Assembly: GCF_019511605.1 (NCBI RefSeq)
Contig: NZ_JAEUAV010000016.1
Location: 90,306-154,305, forward strand
DNA: 64,000 bases
Source of the DNA: Paraburkholderia phenoliruptrix
GTDB taxonomy: Bacteria > Pseudomonadota > Gammaproteobacteria > Burkholderiales > Burkholderiaceae
Reading direction: 5' to 3'
Positions 8,214 through 16,501 of this stretch are shown one piece after another. Under the pieces are notes generated by a model that was not told where the DNA came from, did not search any database, and worked only from the letters and a program-made list of their open reading frames with translations. The position numbers were made by a program, and so were the translations under genes. The first letter of the stretch is position 1, and each line of letters begins with the position of its first letter.

Positions 8214-8246
8214 ACAGCGCGCGACGCATCATGCGCCGCGCGCTGT
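8214..8246. terminator. inverted repeat between convergent genes
   Basis: A perfect 10-bp stem, ACAGCGCGCG (8214-8223) and CGCGCGCTGT (8237-8246), lies between the convergent stops at 8152 and 8248. It has no strong T tract on either strand but is placed as a shared terminator would be. Confidence 0.5.
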
Positions 8247-8247
8247 G

Positions 8248-8517
8248 CTATTTCCGGACCGTATCTGCGTGCGGCGCGCGCAGCAAGGTCATCTCGTTGT
8301 AGAGGAGTGCGCGCAGGTCGTCGTCGGTGGGGCGCGTGCCCCAATGCCGCGCGCCCGCCACGGACGCTATGGCGATCCACGAATGCGGTGGAAACCATTC
8401 GCGAACGAGCGCGCCGTCCTGGCGCAGACACAATTGGCCGGTCAGCTCGCTGTATTCCGCGCAGACGAGAATGCCGTCGATCTGCGCGGTGACTCGTCGT
8501 GGCTCAGTGCGTACCAC
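8248..8517 (-). CDS. conserved-looking hypothetical protein
   Basis: An 89-residue protein starting at GTG 8517, seven bases after a good AGGAG. The sequence (hydrophobic strand-like segments ILVCAEYS and SWIAIAS, no signal peptide, one Cys pair spaced by 11) reads like a small folded cytoplasmic protein rather than a shadow frame. I do not recognise the family. Confidence 0.6.
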   Translation of the reverse strand: MVRTEPRRVTAQIDGILVCAEYSELTGQLCLRQDGALVREWFPPHSWIAIASVAGARHWGTRPTDDDLRALLYNEMTLLRAPHADTVRK

Positions 8518-8615
8518 TGTATCGCTCCTGCAAGATGCCGACGCATCGCCGCAACCGGCGCGGCCCGATCGTCAGATCCGTCGGCGGTGCGCTCGAGGCG
8601 CCGATCGCGTCACCG

Positions 8616-8972
8616 TCAATGATAGCCACCATGACCGTGCCATTCGCCGCGGCCGCGCCAGTCTCCGTGCGGACCGCGCGCGTCGTGCCACTCGCGTTCG
8701 CGATGACGCTCTTCCCACTCGCGACGCTCCCAATAGCGGTGGCCGTCGTAGTAACGATCGCCGTACCAGCCGGGGCTCACGACCACCACCGGAGGCGGCG
8801 GTGCATACACCGGCGGAGGCGGCGGGGCATAGACCGGCTCGGGCGCATAGACGACGCCTGGCACACCGATATTCACGCCGACGTCGACGTGAGCCAGCGC
8901 GGCCGACGAAGCGCCGATGCCAAGACCGGCGAGCACAGCAATGGACAGCAAGCGGTTTCGTGACGAGTTCAT
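8616..8972 (-). CDS. exported PXPV-repeat protein
   Basis: A 118-residue protein with a typical signal peptide (cleavage near residue 27, SAALA-H). Then comes a proline-rich stretch of repeated VYAPPPPPV-like units (about 40-65), and a C-terminal half rich in Arg, His, Trp, Tyr and Glu (WYGDRYYDGHRYWERREW). This composition is that of the PXPV-repeat secreted proteins of Burkholderiales, some annotated loosely as virulence factors; function is unknown. It is probably co-transcribed with the tiny lipoprotein 55 bp upstream, whose mature part shares the His/Tyr/Arg-rich style. Confidence 0.75.
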   Translation of the reverse strand: MNSSRNRLLSIAVLAGLGIGASSAALAHVDVGVNIGVPGVVYAPEPVYAPPPPPVYAPPPPVVVVSPGWYGDRYYDGHRYWERREWEERHREREWHDARGPHGDWRGRGEWHGHGGYH

Positions 8973-9027
8973 ATTGTTGGTTCCCGCGTTCAGTTGATCT
9001 TGTGACGACGGTGAGGCCGCGGCCTCA

Positions 9028-9147
9028 TCAGTAACGGTCGTGGTAACGGTAATGGTCGTGATAGCCGCCTGCCGGCACCACGATGCAGGCGCTCAAGCCC
9101 ATGCCCAGTGTTGCCGCGAGAATGACCCATGCGAGAATTCGTTTCAT
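9028..9147 (-). CDS. 39-residue lipoprotein
   Basis: A short gene: ATG 9147 with GAGGAG ten bases upstream, stop TGA at 9028-9030. The first 20 residues form a lipoprotein signal peptide ending in the lipobox LSAC, with Cys21 as the lipidation site. The mature peptide is only 19 residues: IVVPAGGY followed by HDHYRYHDRY. It lies immediately upstream of the PXPV gene on the same strand. The strong ribosome binding site and a textbook lipobox in a frame this short make a chance frame unlikely. Role unknown; the His/Tyr tail could bind metal. Confidence 0.75.
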   Translation of the reverse strand: MKRILAWVILAATLGMGLSACIVVPAGGYHDHYRYHDRY

Positions 9148-9632
9148 GACACTGCTCCTCTTTCCTGATGACCCGAACTCTACTGAGAGGCCGCATTACC
9201 GGTGTGTTCGTGTGTAACAGGACGTGTCGAGCGCATTGCGCGGCGTGCTGCCGGAAAGCCCGGGTACTCGAGGCGGTTGGAGAAGGGCGTGGAAGTGCGT
9301 GGAAGGGCACCGCACGGCTATGGAGACGGACAAGCCGTTGAGCGCGCTGTGAAAAGCCCGCTTTTGTGCGTCTGTTGCTAAGCGCCGCTGCGCGAAGGCG
9401 CCCCGGCGGGCGCCTCACACAAGCGCCGGCCGTGCGGGATGCGTCGCCTATGCTGCACGGATACATTCGGTTGCAGACTGGCGGTTTCCGCCGGTGTCTT
9501 GCGACATTCCGGCTCACGCGGCTAACGGTCCGGGCCCAGGTCAGCTTCCGTTAAGATTTGCCGGGTACCATGCCGGCTCGTACTCTGGCGCGATACGCGC
9601 TTTCCCACACCACGAGACAGACGGAACGTCCC
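9148..9632. other. divergent intergenic region
   Basis: This separates the minus-strand lipoprotein from the plus-strand cytochrome b561 and must hold both promoters. I see a hairpin-forming GGCGCCCCGGCGGGCGCC near 9400 and a short doubled GCGTGGAAG near 9288-9305, but no convincing gene or hexamer pair. Confidence 0.4.
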
Positions 9633-10187
9633 ATGAACATGCAATCGCTGAATACGAATGCCCGCCGTTATGCGACGGGCTATGATGGTGTCGCCAGGCT
9701 TCTTCACTGGCTAATCGTCCTGCTGATCGCGGCTCAGTTCGTGATCGGCTGGACCATGCCGGACATTCACAAGGGCACGCTGCCGCAAGGGTTGATCGCC
9801 TGGCATCTGGGCGTGGGCGCAGCGCTGATCGCGGCCGTCGTGCTGCGAATCGTCTGGCGCGCAACGCATCGCCCGGCGCCGGCATCGCTGTCGCCGTTGT
9901 TTCGAATCGTGTCGCACATCACGCACGGACTGCTGTATCTGGCGCTCGTCGTCGTGCCGGTGCTCGGCTGGGCGAATGCGTCGTCGCGGGGCTGGACGGT
10001 GAAGCTCTTCGGCGTGTTGCCTTATCCGTCTATCTCGCCGGTGGGCTCGAGTGTCGGCCACGAAATGGGCGACATCCACGGCTATCTCGCGTGGGTGCTG
10101 CTGGCGCTGATCGGGCTGCACGTGGCGGGGGCGCTGTTTCATCGCTTCGTGCTGAAAGACGACGTGTTGCAGCGCATGCTGCCGTGA
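9633..10187 (+). CDS. cytochrome b561
   Basis: A 184-residue integral membrane di-heme cytochrome of the bacterial b561 family, moving electrons between the quinone pool and acceptors in the inner membrane. Four hydrophobic helices are visible (about 22-42, 55-75, 95-118 and 150-172). Candidate heme-ligand histidines are in RLLHW, AWHLGVG, GDIHGYLAW and GLHVAGALFH. ATG 9633 begins the family-like sequence; the frame extends upstream to 9558 without a better start. It is monocistronic, convergent with the kdgR operon. Confidence 0.9.
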   Translation: MNMQSLNTNARRYATGYDGVARLLHWLIVLLIAAQFVIGWTMPDIHKGTLPQGLIAWHLGVGAALIAAVVLRIVWRATHRPAPASLSPLFRIVSHITHGLLYLALVVVPVLGWANASSRGWTVKLFGVLPYPSISPVGSSVGHEMGDIHGYLAWVLLALIGLHVAGALFHRFVLKDDVLQRMLP

Positions 10188-10264
10188 CCGCGTGATAGTC
10201 GGGACGACTGCCAGGCCGCTTGGACACGAGGCGCCGGCGCGCCCGCCGCTAACGGTGGCGAGGC

Positions 10265-11143
10265 TTAGCCAGGTTGCACCGCTGCATGCCGCGGCTCGGC
10301 CGCCTCGCGGTAGCCGAGCCGCGTCGAAATCGCATGGCCCGATTCGCGCAGCAGCGCCACGTAGTGCGACTTCGTGTCGGCACCGCAGCGCATGGTCGGA
10401 AACGAAATGGACAAGCCGGCGATCACGCGGCCAAAGCGGTCGAACACCGGCACCGCGATGCACTGCAAGCCTTCTTCCTGCTCCTCGTTGTCCTCGCCGT
10501 AGCCTTGCTCGCGAACACGCGGCAGGATGCTGAGCACCGCCTCGGCAGAGGAGAGCGTCTTCTGCGTCGACTTGCGGAATTCGACGTGAGACAGCACCTC
10601 GCGTGCATCGGCCTGGTCCATCCACGCGAGCAGCACCTTGCCGATCGCCGTGCTGTGAAGCGGATTGCGCCGGCCGATGCGCGACTGCATGCGCAGCCCG
10701 TAATCGGCGTCAATCTTGTGAATGTAGATGATTGCGTCTTCGTCGAATGCGCCCAGGTGCACCGCCTCGCGCGTCAACTGGCCGATGCGGCGCATTTCCA
10801 CGTCGGCTTCGCGCACGAGATCGACGCTTTCCAGCGCCTTCGCGCCGAGCTCGAACAAACGAATGGTCAGACGGTAGCGCTCGGTCTCCACTTCCTGCGT
10901 CACGAAGCCGAGCGCCTTGAGCGTCTGCACGACCCGATGCACGGTGGTTTTCGACATGCCGAGCCGTTGCGACAGTTCGCTGATGCCGATCTGCCCGCTG
11001 TCGCCGATTGCGCCGAGAATCGCGAACACGCGGCCAATCGACGAAGCCGATTCGGCTTTCTCGCTGCCGCATTCGACGCTGTCCGCGTCGTGGGCAAGGG
11101 CCGCGGAGTCGTCCTTGCGCTGCTGTCTGCCGGTTGCTGCCAT
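10265..11143 (-). CDS. kdgR: IclR-family repressor of the uronate genes (KdgR)
   Basis: A 292-residue IclR-type regulator: a winged helix at about 35-90 (ISELSQRLGMSKTTVHRVVQTL as recognition region) and a C-terminal effector domain with PLHSTAIGKVLLAW and LQCIAVPVFD motifs. It is the last gene of a kduI-kduD-kdgR unit and faces kdgT. KdgR proteins bind 2-keto-3-deoxygluconate and repress pectin-degradation genes, so the context makes this name likely. ATG 11143 is chosen over an extension to 11266 because the extension is basic and overlaps the end of kduD. Its likely operators are the two GGAAC-N3-GKTCC palindromes at 13126 and 13224. Confidence 0.85.
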   Translation of the reverse strand: MAATGRQQRKDDSAALAHDADSVECGSEKAESASSIGRVFAILGAIGDSGQIGISELSQRLGMSKTTVHRVVQTLKALGFVTQEVETERYRLTIRLFELGAKALESVDLVREADVEMRRIGQLTREAVHLGAFDEDAIIYIHKIDADYGLRMQSRIGRRNPLHSTAIGKVLLAWMDQADAREVLSHVEFRKSTQKTLSSAEAVLSILPRVREQGYGEDNEEQEEGLQCIAVPVFDRFGRVIAGLSISFPTMRCGADTKSHYVALLRESGHAISTRLGYREAAEPRHAAVQPG

Positions 11144-11250
11144 TTCCGTGATTTCCTGGTGAATCGCTGATCTCTGCCGCTTTTCTGTCGCTTCTCTGTC
11201 GCTTCCTCGCGGACGCCGGGAGCATACCGCGTCTTGCGTGTTCTGCCGAG

Positions 11251-12051
11251 TCAGCGCGCGAGCCATCCGCCGTCTACTGCCAGTGTATGCCCATGCACGT
11301 AGTCCGACGCTGACGAGGCGAGAAAAACCACCGGCCCCGCCAGATCGTCCGGCATGCCCCAGCGGCCGGCGGGAATTCGGCTAAGAATTTCGTCGTTGCG
11401 CTGCGCGTCTTTGCGCAACGCCGCCGTGTTCGCCGTGGCCATGTAGCCCGGCGCGATGGCGTTCACGTTGATGCGCTCTGCGGCCCATTCGTTAGCCAGC
11501 AGGCGCGTGAGGCCGAGCACGCCGCTTTTCGACGCGGTGTAGGAGGCGACGCGAATGCCGCCCTGGAACGAAAGCATCGACGCAATATTGATGATCTTGC
11601 CGCCGCTTTGCTGCCGCACGAATTGCTTCGCGGCCGCCTGCGCGAGAAAGAACAGGCTCTTCAGATTCAGGTCGATGACGGCGTCCCAGTCGCTCTCGGT
11701 GAATTCCAGTGCGTCTTCGCGGCGGATGATGCCCGCGTTGTTGACGAGCACGTCGACGCGCCCAAAGGCTTCGACCGCCGCACGCACGATGTCGTCCACC
11801 GGTGCGATCGACGCAAGGTCGGCGCGCACGTCCGCGAATCTGCGCCCGGCGGCTGCGATGCGCGCGGGCGTTTCCCCGGCCTCGGCACGCGACACCCCAA
11901 CGATGTCGCAGCCGGCCTCGGCCAGTGCGAGCGCCATCGCGGCGCCAAGGCCTGTATTGCTGCCCGTGACGATGGCGACCTTGCCGCTGAGATCGAACGG
12001 ATGGGGCGCAGGGCGGTTCAAGGCAGAGGTGTTCACAATGTCGAAGTCCAT
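11251..12051 (-). CDS. kduD: 2-dehydro-3-deoxy-D-gluconate 5-dehydrogenase
   Basis: A 266-residue short-chain dehydrogenase. The NAD-binding motif is TGSNTGLGAAMA, followed by NNAGI, and the catalytic Ser-Tyr-Lys set is in NIASMLSFQGG and YTASKSG. It reduces 2,5-diketo-3-deoxygluconate to 2-keto-3-deoxygluconate in pectin and uronate breakdown, the step after KduI. The gene sits 139 bp after kduI and 107 bp before kdgR. ATG 12051 has only a poor ribosome binding site, so translation may be weak or coupled; the in-frame extension to 12174 is Arg/Ala-rich and unconvincing. Confidence 0.92.
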   Translation of the reverse strand: MDFDIVNTSALNRPAPHPFDLSGKVAIVTGSNTGLGAAMALALAEAGCDIVGVSRAEAGETPARIAAAGRRFADVRADLASIAPVDDIVRAAVEAFGRVDVLVNNAGIIRREDALEFTESDWDAVIDLNLKSLFFLAQAAAKQFVRQQSGGKIINIASMLSFQGGIRVASYTASKSGVLGLTRLLANEWAAERINVNAIAPGYMATANTAALRKDAQRNDEILSRIPAGRWGMPDDLAGPVVFLASSASDYVHGHTLAVDGGWLAR

Positions 12052-12190
12052 GTCGTGTGTTTTTTTGCAGGCGCGGCGCCGCTGGCGCCCGTTGGCAGCG
12101 CAGCCGCCCATGCCGGCCGTCTGGTCCTTTGCGCAAACCTGCGAACCAACGCTCGATGCTTGCCGTTCAGGCATTCAAGCGATCAAGCGT

Positions 12191-13039
12191 TCAGCGCAAA
12201 TCGCGCACCGCGATGTGGTCCATGTCGCTGAACACCTGGTTTTCGCCGACCATGCCCCAGATGAACGTATAAGCCCGCGTGCCGACACCCGAATGAATCG
12301 ACCAGCTCGGCGAGATCACGGCCTGCTCGTTGTGCACGAGGATGTGCCGCGTCTCATGCGGCTCGCCCATCATGTGAAAGACCGCGGCGTCGTCGGCGAC
12401 ATTGAAATAGAAATACACCTCCATGCGCCGCTCGTGCGTATGGCAGGGCATGGTGTTCCACAGGCTACCGGGTTCGAGCTTGGTCATGCCCATCGACAAC
12501 TGGCAAGTGGGCAGCACCTCGGGCACGATGAACTTGTAGATCGTGCGGCGGTTGCTCGTGGCAGGATCGCCGAGCGTTTGCGGCGATGCCTCGGCAAGCG
12601 AGATCGTGCGGGTCGGGTGCGACTCGTGCGCGGGTGCGCAGTTCAGGTAAAACCTGGCCGGCCGCGCGGCGTCCTCACTGCCGAACGCCACCGCTTGCGC
12701 GCCGCGGCCAATGTAGATCGCTTCCTCGTTGCGCACCGCGTAGCGCGTGCCGTCCACGTCGACCCAGCCGTCGCCGCCAATGTTGATCGCGCCCAGTTCG
12801 CGCCGTTCCAGCAGGAAGTTGACGCCGATCGACTTGCCGAGCGAGCCGGGCACTTCGACTGCGCGCGTGGCCGGCCACACGCCGCCCACGATGATGCGGT
12901 CGATGTGGCTGTAGGTGAGCTGCAGCGCGTCGCGCTCGAACACCTGTTCGACCAGAAACTCCTTGCGCAGTCCGGCGGTGTCGAGCGTCTTCGCGTATTC
13001 GCTGTTGATGGCCTGCCTCACTTGCAGGGTAGCTGCCAT
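12191..13039 (-). CDS. kduI: 5-dehydro-4-deoxy-D-glucuronate isomerase
   Basis: A 282-residue cupin isomerase turning 4-deoxy-L-threo-5-hexosulose uronate into 2,5-diketo-3-deoxygluconate after pectin or other uronan lyase action. The zinc-binding residues of the family are all present: His200 and His202 in CHTHERRME, Glu207, and His249 in SIHSGVG, each four residues later than in the E. coli enzyme. ATG 13039 has AGGAG upstream. It is the first gene of the kduI-kduD-kdgR unit, with a palindromic operator 87-99 bp upstream of its start. Confidence 0.95.
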   Translation of the reverse strand: MAATLQVRQAINSEYAKTLDTAGLRKEFLVEQVFERDALQLTYSHIDRIIVGGVWPATRAVEVPGSLGKSIGVNFLLERRELGAINIGGDGWVDVDGTRYAVRNEEAIYIGRGAQAVAFGSEDAARPARFYLNCAPAHESHPTRTISLAEASPQTLGDPATSNRRTIYKFIVPEVLPTCQLSMGMTKLEPGSLWNTMPCHTHERRMEVYFYFNVADDAAVFHMMGEPHETRHILVHNEQAVISPSWSIHSGVGTRAYTFIWGMVGENQVFSDMDHIAVRDLR

Positions 13040-13125
13040 GGTGTCGTCTCCTGTCGATGGCGCTGGGCCGCTGGTGTGCCGCGGCGAATCTGTGGGCTCG
13101 ACTGTAGCGCGTTATTCAATTTTTC

Positions 13126-13138
13126 GGAACAGTGGTCC
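13126..13138. promoter_or_regulatory. putative KdgR operator 1 (kduI side)
   Basis: GGAAC-AGT-GGTCC, a 5-3-5 inverted repeat with one mismatch, matching the perfect copy at 13224. On the minus strand it overlaps a possible -35 region (GTTCCG) placed 18 bp from TACAGT. Confidence 0.6.
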
Positions 13139-13223
13139 GGAAAATAATGCGAAGGTTGGCCAATAGCGCTGCGTGCCGGGCTCATGGCCGGGTAAACGAT
13201 GAGCGGGTAAGACGCAAAATATC

Positions 13224-13253
13224 GGAACGCCGTTCCTTTCACGATGCTATATT
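13224..13253 (+). promoter_or_regulatory. putative KdgR operator 2 and kdgT promoter
   Basis: GGAAC-GCC-GTTCC (13224-13236) is a perfect 5-3-5 palindrome. Nine bases downstream is TGC-TATATT (13245-13253), an extended -10 promoter element, so the operator covers the -35 region of the kdgT promoter. This is a clear repression geometry. Confidence 0.68.
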
Positions 13254-13340
13254 GCGCCGAAAGGGAGCAGCCGGCGCGAGACCGGCGCTGACGCAAGACG
13301 GCGTGACGGACAACCGGACGCCCCATCCACGGAGGAGACA

Positions 13341-14357
13341 ATGAAGCTCAAGAAGGCCATCGACCGCATTCCTGGCGGCCTGATGCTCGTGCCGCTGCTG
13401 CTTGGCGCCTGCGTTCACACGTTCGCGCCCGGCGCGGGCAAGTATTTCGGCTCGTTCACCAATGGACTGATCAGCGGCACGGTGCCGATTCTCGCAGTCT
13501 GGTTCTTCTGCATGGGCGCGACAATCGACCTGCGCGCTACCGGCACCGTGCTGCGCAAGTCCGGCACGCTGCTCGTCACGAAGACACTGGTCGCGTGGAT
13601 CGCCACCCTGGTCGCGTCGCACTTCATTCCGGTGGACGGCGTCAAGGCGGGGCTGTTCGCCGGGCTATCGGTGCTCGCGATCACCACGTCGATGGACATG
13701 ACTAACGGCGGGCTGTACGCGGCAGTCATGCAGCAGTACGGCACCAAAGAGGAGGCCGGCGCATTCGTGCTGATGTCGGTCGAGTCCGGGCCGCTCGTCA
13801 GCATGATCATTCTGGGCGCGGCGGGCGTGGCGTTCTTCGAGCCGCGGCTTTTTGTCGGCGCGGTGCTGCCGTTTATGGTCGGCTTCGCGCTCGGCAATCT
13901 CGATGGCGAGCTGCGCGACTTCTTCGGCCGCTGCGTGCATCCGCTGATTCCGTTTTTCGGCTTTGCGCTCGGCAACGGCATCGACCTGGGGGTGATCGCG
14001 AAGAGCGGCATGGCGGGCGTGGTGCTCGGCCTCGCGGTCATTGTCGTGACCGGCATTCCGCTGATTCTCGCCGACCGCTGGATTGCAGGCGGCAATGGGG
14101 CGGCGGGTCTTGCCGCTTCGTCGACGGCGGGCGCGGCCGTGGCCAACCCCGCGATCATCGGCGAGATGATTCCGAGCTTCAAGCCGCTCGTGCCGGCCGC
14201 CACCGCGATGGTTGCGACCGCCTGTCTCGTGACCGCGATTCTGGTGCCTATGCTGACCGCGCTATGGGTGCGCCGCTTTCAGGCGAGCGGCTCGCTGCGC
14301 GAAGCCATGGCGACCCCGGCCGCAGTGCCGCTGAAGGAAAGCGATGCGCACGTGTGA
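13341..14357 (+). CDS. kdgT: 2-keto-3-deoxygluconate permease
   Basis: A 338-residue inner-membrane permease of the KdgT family (proton symport of 2-keto-3-deoxygluconate), the usual family length. About ten hydrophobic segments are visible, with RIPGGLMLVPLLLGA at the start and the conserved FFCMGATIDLR and STAGAAVANPAI motifs. It is divergent from kduI-kduD-kdgR, with a strong GGAGGAGA ribosome binding site and an extended -10 promoter overlapped by a putative KdgR operator. With KduI and KduD it forms the uptake and early breakdown part of uronate use; no KDG kinase or aldolase is in the window. Confidence 0.93.
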   Translation: MKLKKAIDRIPGGLMLVPLLLGACVHTFAPGAGKYFGSFTNGLISGTVPILAVWFFCMGATIDLRATGTVLRKSGTLLVTKTLVAWIATLVASHFIPVDGVKAGLFAGLSVLAITTSMDMTNGGLYAAVMQQYGTKEEAGAFVLMSVESGPLVSMIILGAAGVAFFEPRLFVGAVLPFMVGFALGNLDGELRDFFGRCVHPLIPFFGFALGNGIDLGVIAKSGMAGVVLGLAVIVVTGIPLILADRWIAGGNGAAGLAASSTAGAAVANPAIIGEMIPSFKPLVPAATAMVATACLVTAILVPMLTALWVRRFQASGSLREAMATPAAVPLKESDAHV

Positions 14358-14400
14358 GGTTGCTGCTGAGGGCTACTGAACAATTGCGAACGGGCGACAT

Positions 14401-14432
14401 AAAAAAAAGTCCGCGAGCCGGAACTCGCGGAC
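14401..14432 (-). terminator. terminator of the aldehyde dehydrogenase gene
   Basis: On the minus strand a perfect nine-pair stem (GTCCGCGAG, 14409-14417, with CTCGCGGAC, 14424-14432; six-base loop) runs into eight T (14401-14408 on the plus strand are A). It lies 55 bp after the stop of the minus-strand dehydrogenase gene. Confidence 0.88.
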
Positions 14433-14487
14433 CTCGACGTGCAACGCGTGCCACGCTCAGGCGCCTGCCTGAGCGCGCCTCTATGCA

Positions 14488-15933
14488 TCAGGACGACATC
14501 ACCGTCACGGCCTTCGTGACCAGATACGCTTCCATTGCTTCCGGTCCGCCTTCCGAACCATAGCCCGAATCCTTCACACCGCCGAACGGCATTTCGGGCG
14601 TCGGCGTGGCGGGCTGGTTGATCCACAGCATGCCGACTTCGAGCTGTTGCGACAGCAGATGCACATTGCTGAACGACTTCGTGAACGCGTAGCCGGCAAG
14701 ACCGAACGGCAGGCGGTTGGCCTCCGCAATCGCTTCCTCCAGCTTGTCGAAACCGCGGATTGCGGCAATCGGCCCGAACGGCTCGTTGTTGAACACGTCC
14801 GCTTCGAGCGACACGTTGGTGAGCACTGTCGGCGCGAAGAAGTTGCCTTCGGAGCCGACGCGCTCGCCGCCCGTCTCGACCTTTGCGCCGGTCTTGCGCG
14901 CGTCTTCGAGCACCTTGCTCATGGCCGTCAGACGGCGCGCGTTCGCGAGCGGCCCGAGCGTCGTGCCTTCGGCGAGACCGTCGCCGAGCTTCAGGCTCTC
15001 GGCGTGCTTGACGAGCGCCGCGGCGAACTCTTCGCGAATGCTGTTGTGCACGAGAAAGCGCGTGGGCGAAATGCACACCTGGCCCGCGTTGCGGAACTTC
15101 GCGCCGCCCGCTGCCTTGACGGCGAGCGCGACGTCCGCGTCGTCAGCGACGATCACGGGCGCGTGGCCGCCCAGTTCCATCGTTGCGCGCTTCATGTGCG
15201 CGCCGGCCAGCGCGGCGAGTTGCTTGCCGACCGGCGTGGAGCCGGTGAACGTGACCTTGCGGATCACCGGATGCGGAATCAGGTAGCCCGAAATTTCCGC
15301 CGGATCGCCGAACACGAGGCCGACGGTGCCCGCCGGCACGCCCGCTTCGACGAAAGCCTGCAGCAGGCCCGCCGGCGACGCCGGGGTTTCCTCGGGCGCC
15401 TTGACGAGGAACGAGCAGCCGCTCGCGAGCGCCGCGCTCAGCTTGCGCACGATCTGATTGACGGGGAAGTTCCACGGCGTGAAGGCGGCGACCGGGCCGA
15501 TCGGCTCCTTCAGCACGAGCTGCTGCGCCGCCAGATTGCGCGACGGCACCACGCGCCCATACAGGCGGCGGCCTTCGTCGGCGAACCATTCGATGATGTC
15601 TGCCGCGGCCAGCACTTCGATCTTCGCTTCGGCAAACGGCTTGCCCTGTTCCTGCGTCATCAGGCGGCCGATGTCGGAGGCGCGTTCGCGCACCAGCGCG
15701 GCGGCCTTGCGCATGACCGCGGCGCGCTCGTGCGCCGGCACCTTGCGCCACGCTTCGAAGCCGCGCTGCGCTGCCTCGAGAGCGCGGTCCAGATCGGCGA
15801 TGCCGGCGTGGGCCACCGTGCCGATCACCTGGCCGGTAGCGGGGTTGAGAACGTCGATGGTCTTGCCGCTCGCGGCATCGCACCACTCGCCGTTGATGAG
15901 AAGTCGGGTATCGGTATAGCTCGAAATTGCCAT
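14488..15933 (-). CDS. NAD(P)-dependent semialdehyde dehydrogenase (GabD-like)
   Basis: A 481-residue aldehyde dehydrogenase. The general base Glu253 is in MELGGHAP and the catalytic Cys287 in GQVCISP; NFPVNQIVRK and FTGSTPVGKQ form the cofactor region. The sequence style is that of succinate-semialdehyde or alpha-ketoglutarate-semialdehyde dehydrogenases. The latter would suit the oxidative hexuronate/pentose route, given the kdu-kdgT neighbours; the former suits GABA breakdown, and I cannot decide by eye. ATG 15933 is used; the frame continues to 16131 in unlikely sequence. It ends with a strong terminator and is transcribed towards kdgT. Confidence 0.88.
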   Translation of the reverse strand: MAISSYTDTRLLINGEWCDAASGKTIDVLNPATGQVIGTVAHAGIADLDRALEAAQRGFEAWRKVPAHERAAVMRKAAALVRERASDIGRLMTQEQGKPFAEAKIEVLAAADIIEWFADEGRRLYGRVVPSRNLAAQQLVLKEPIGPVAAFTPWNFPVNQIVRKLSAALASGCSFLVKAPEETPASPAGLLQAFVEAGVPAGTVGLVFGDPAEISGYLIPHPVIRKVTFTGSTPVGKQLAALAGAHMKRATMELGGHAPVIVADDADVALAVKAAGGAKFRNAGQVCISPTRFLVHNSIREEFAAALVKHAESLKLGDGLAEGTTLGPLANARRLTAMSKVLEDARKTGAKVETGGERVGSEGNFFAPTVLTNVSLEADVFNNEPFGPIAAIRGFDKLEEAIAEANRLPFGLAGYAFTKSFSNVHLLSQQLEVGMLWINQPATPTPEMPFGGVKDSGYGSEGGPEAMEAYLVTKAVTVMSS

Positions 15934-16239
15934 GCTTGTTCCTGTAAATGGGAAAACGACAGCCTGCGCGGCGCCTCGAGACGAGGCAGGGCGCGCGTGG
16001 CCGAGAATGGACTGCCGATAAGGAAACATCTTATCTGATTGCGCCCAAACGCACCGGCGGCCGCACCGTCGGCGAAGGCGCGGCACGCATCTTGCGACAC
16101 CTGTTTTCGGGGCTGCCGCGCCGGCCTGCACGACGAAGACAAGGATTAGCGCATGGCGGGCCGGGCGAAGCGCCGTCGCCTGAAGAGGCGTACAGTCGAG
16201 CGGCAGTCCCAGTCAACCCGATGCACATGAGGAATCGAC
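15934..16239. other. divergent intergenic region, dehydrogenase/cspA
   Basis: It holds the promoters of the dehydrogenase (minus) and the cold-shock gene (plus). No palindrome like the KdgR sites was found here, so membership of the dehydrogenase in the KdgR regulon is not supported by this region. I see no gene. Confidence 0.45.
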
Positions 16240-16443
16240 ATGCCTACCGGTACAGTGAAGTGGTTTAACGACGCGAAGGGCTTCGGCTTCATCACACCCG
16301 ACGACGGGGGTGAAGACCTGTTCGCCCATTTCTCGGAAATCCGCGCCGAGGGTTTCAAATCGCTGCAGGAAAATCAGAAAGTGAGCTTCGAAGTGAAGCA
16401 GGGGCCGAAAGGAAAACAGGCAGCGGACATCAAGCCCATTTAG
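16240..16443 (+). CDS. cspA: cold-shock protein
   Basis: A 67-residue single cold-shock domain that binds single-stranded RNA and DNA and melts mRNA structure. RNP1 is KGFGFI (residues 14-19) and RNP2 is DLFAHF; the start MPTGTVKWFN is typical. GAGGAAT six bases before ATG 16240 is the ribosome binding site. The same-strand gene 58 bp downstream may share its transcript. Several csp paralogues are usual in this family of bacteria, so the symbol is generic. Confidence 0.95.
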   Translation: MPTGTVKWFNDAKGFGFITPDDGGEDLFAHFSEIRAEGFKSLQENQKVSFEVKQGPKGKQAADIKPI

Positions 16444-16501
16444 CACAGGCCGAGCGGCCGCGGCTTTGTCGCGCCGCGCGGCGCGCAGGCGAGGGGCTCG
16501 T

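Noticed and set aside
11555..13147. 530-codon plus-strand frame opposite kduD and kduI
   Set aside because: It spans two genes and an intergenic gap with no domain; both genes on the other strand are complete.
14409..14432. Terminator for kdgT on the plus strand
   Set aside because: The hairpin has its T run only on the minus strand, so it serves the dehydrogenase gene.
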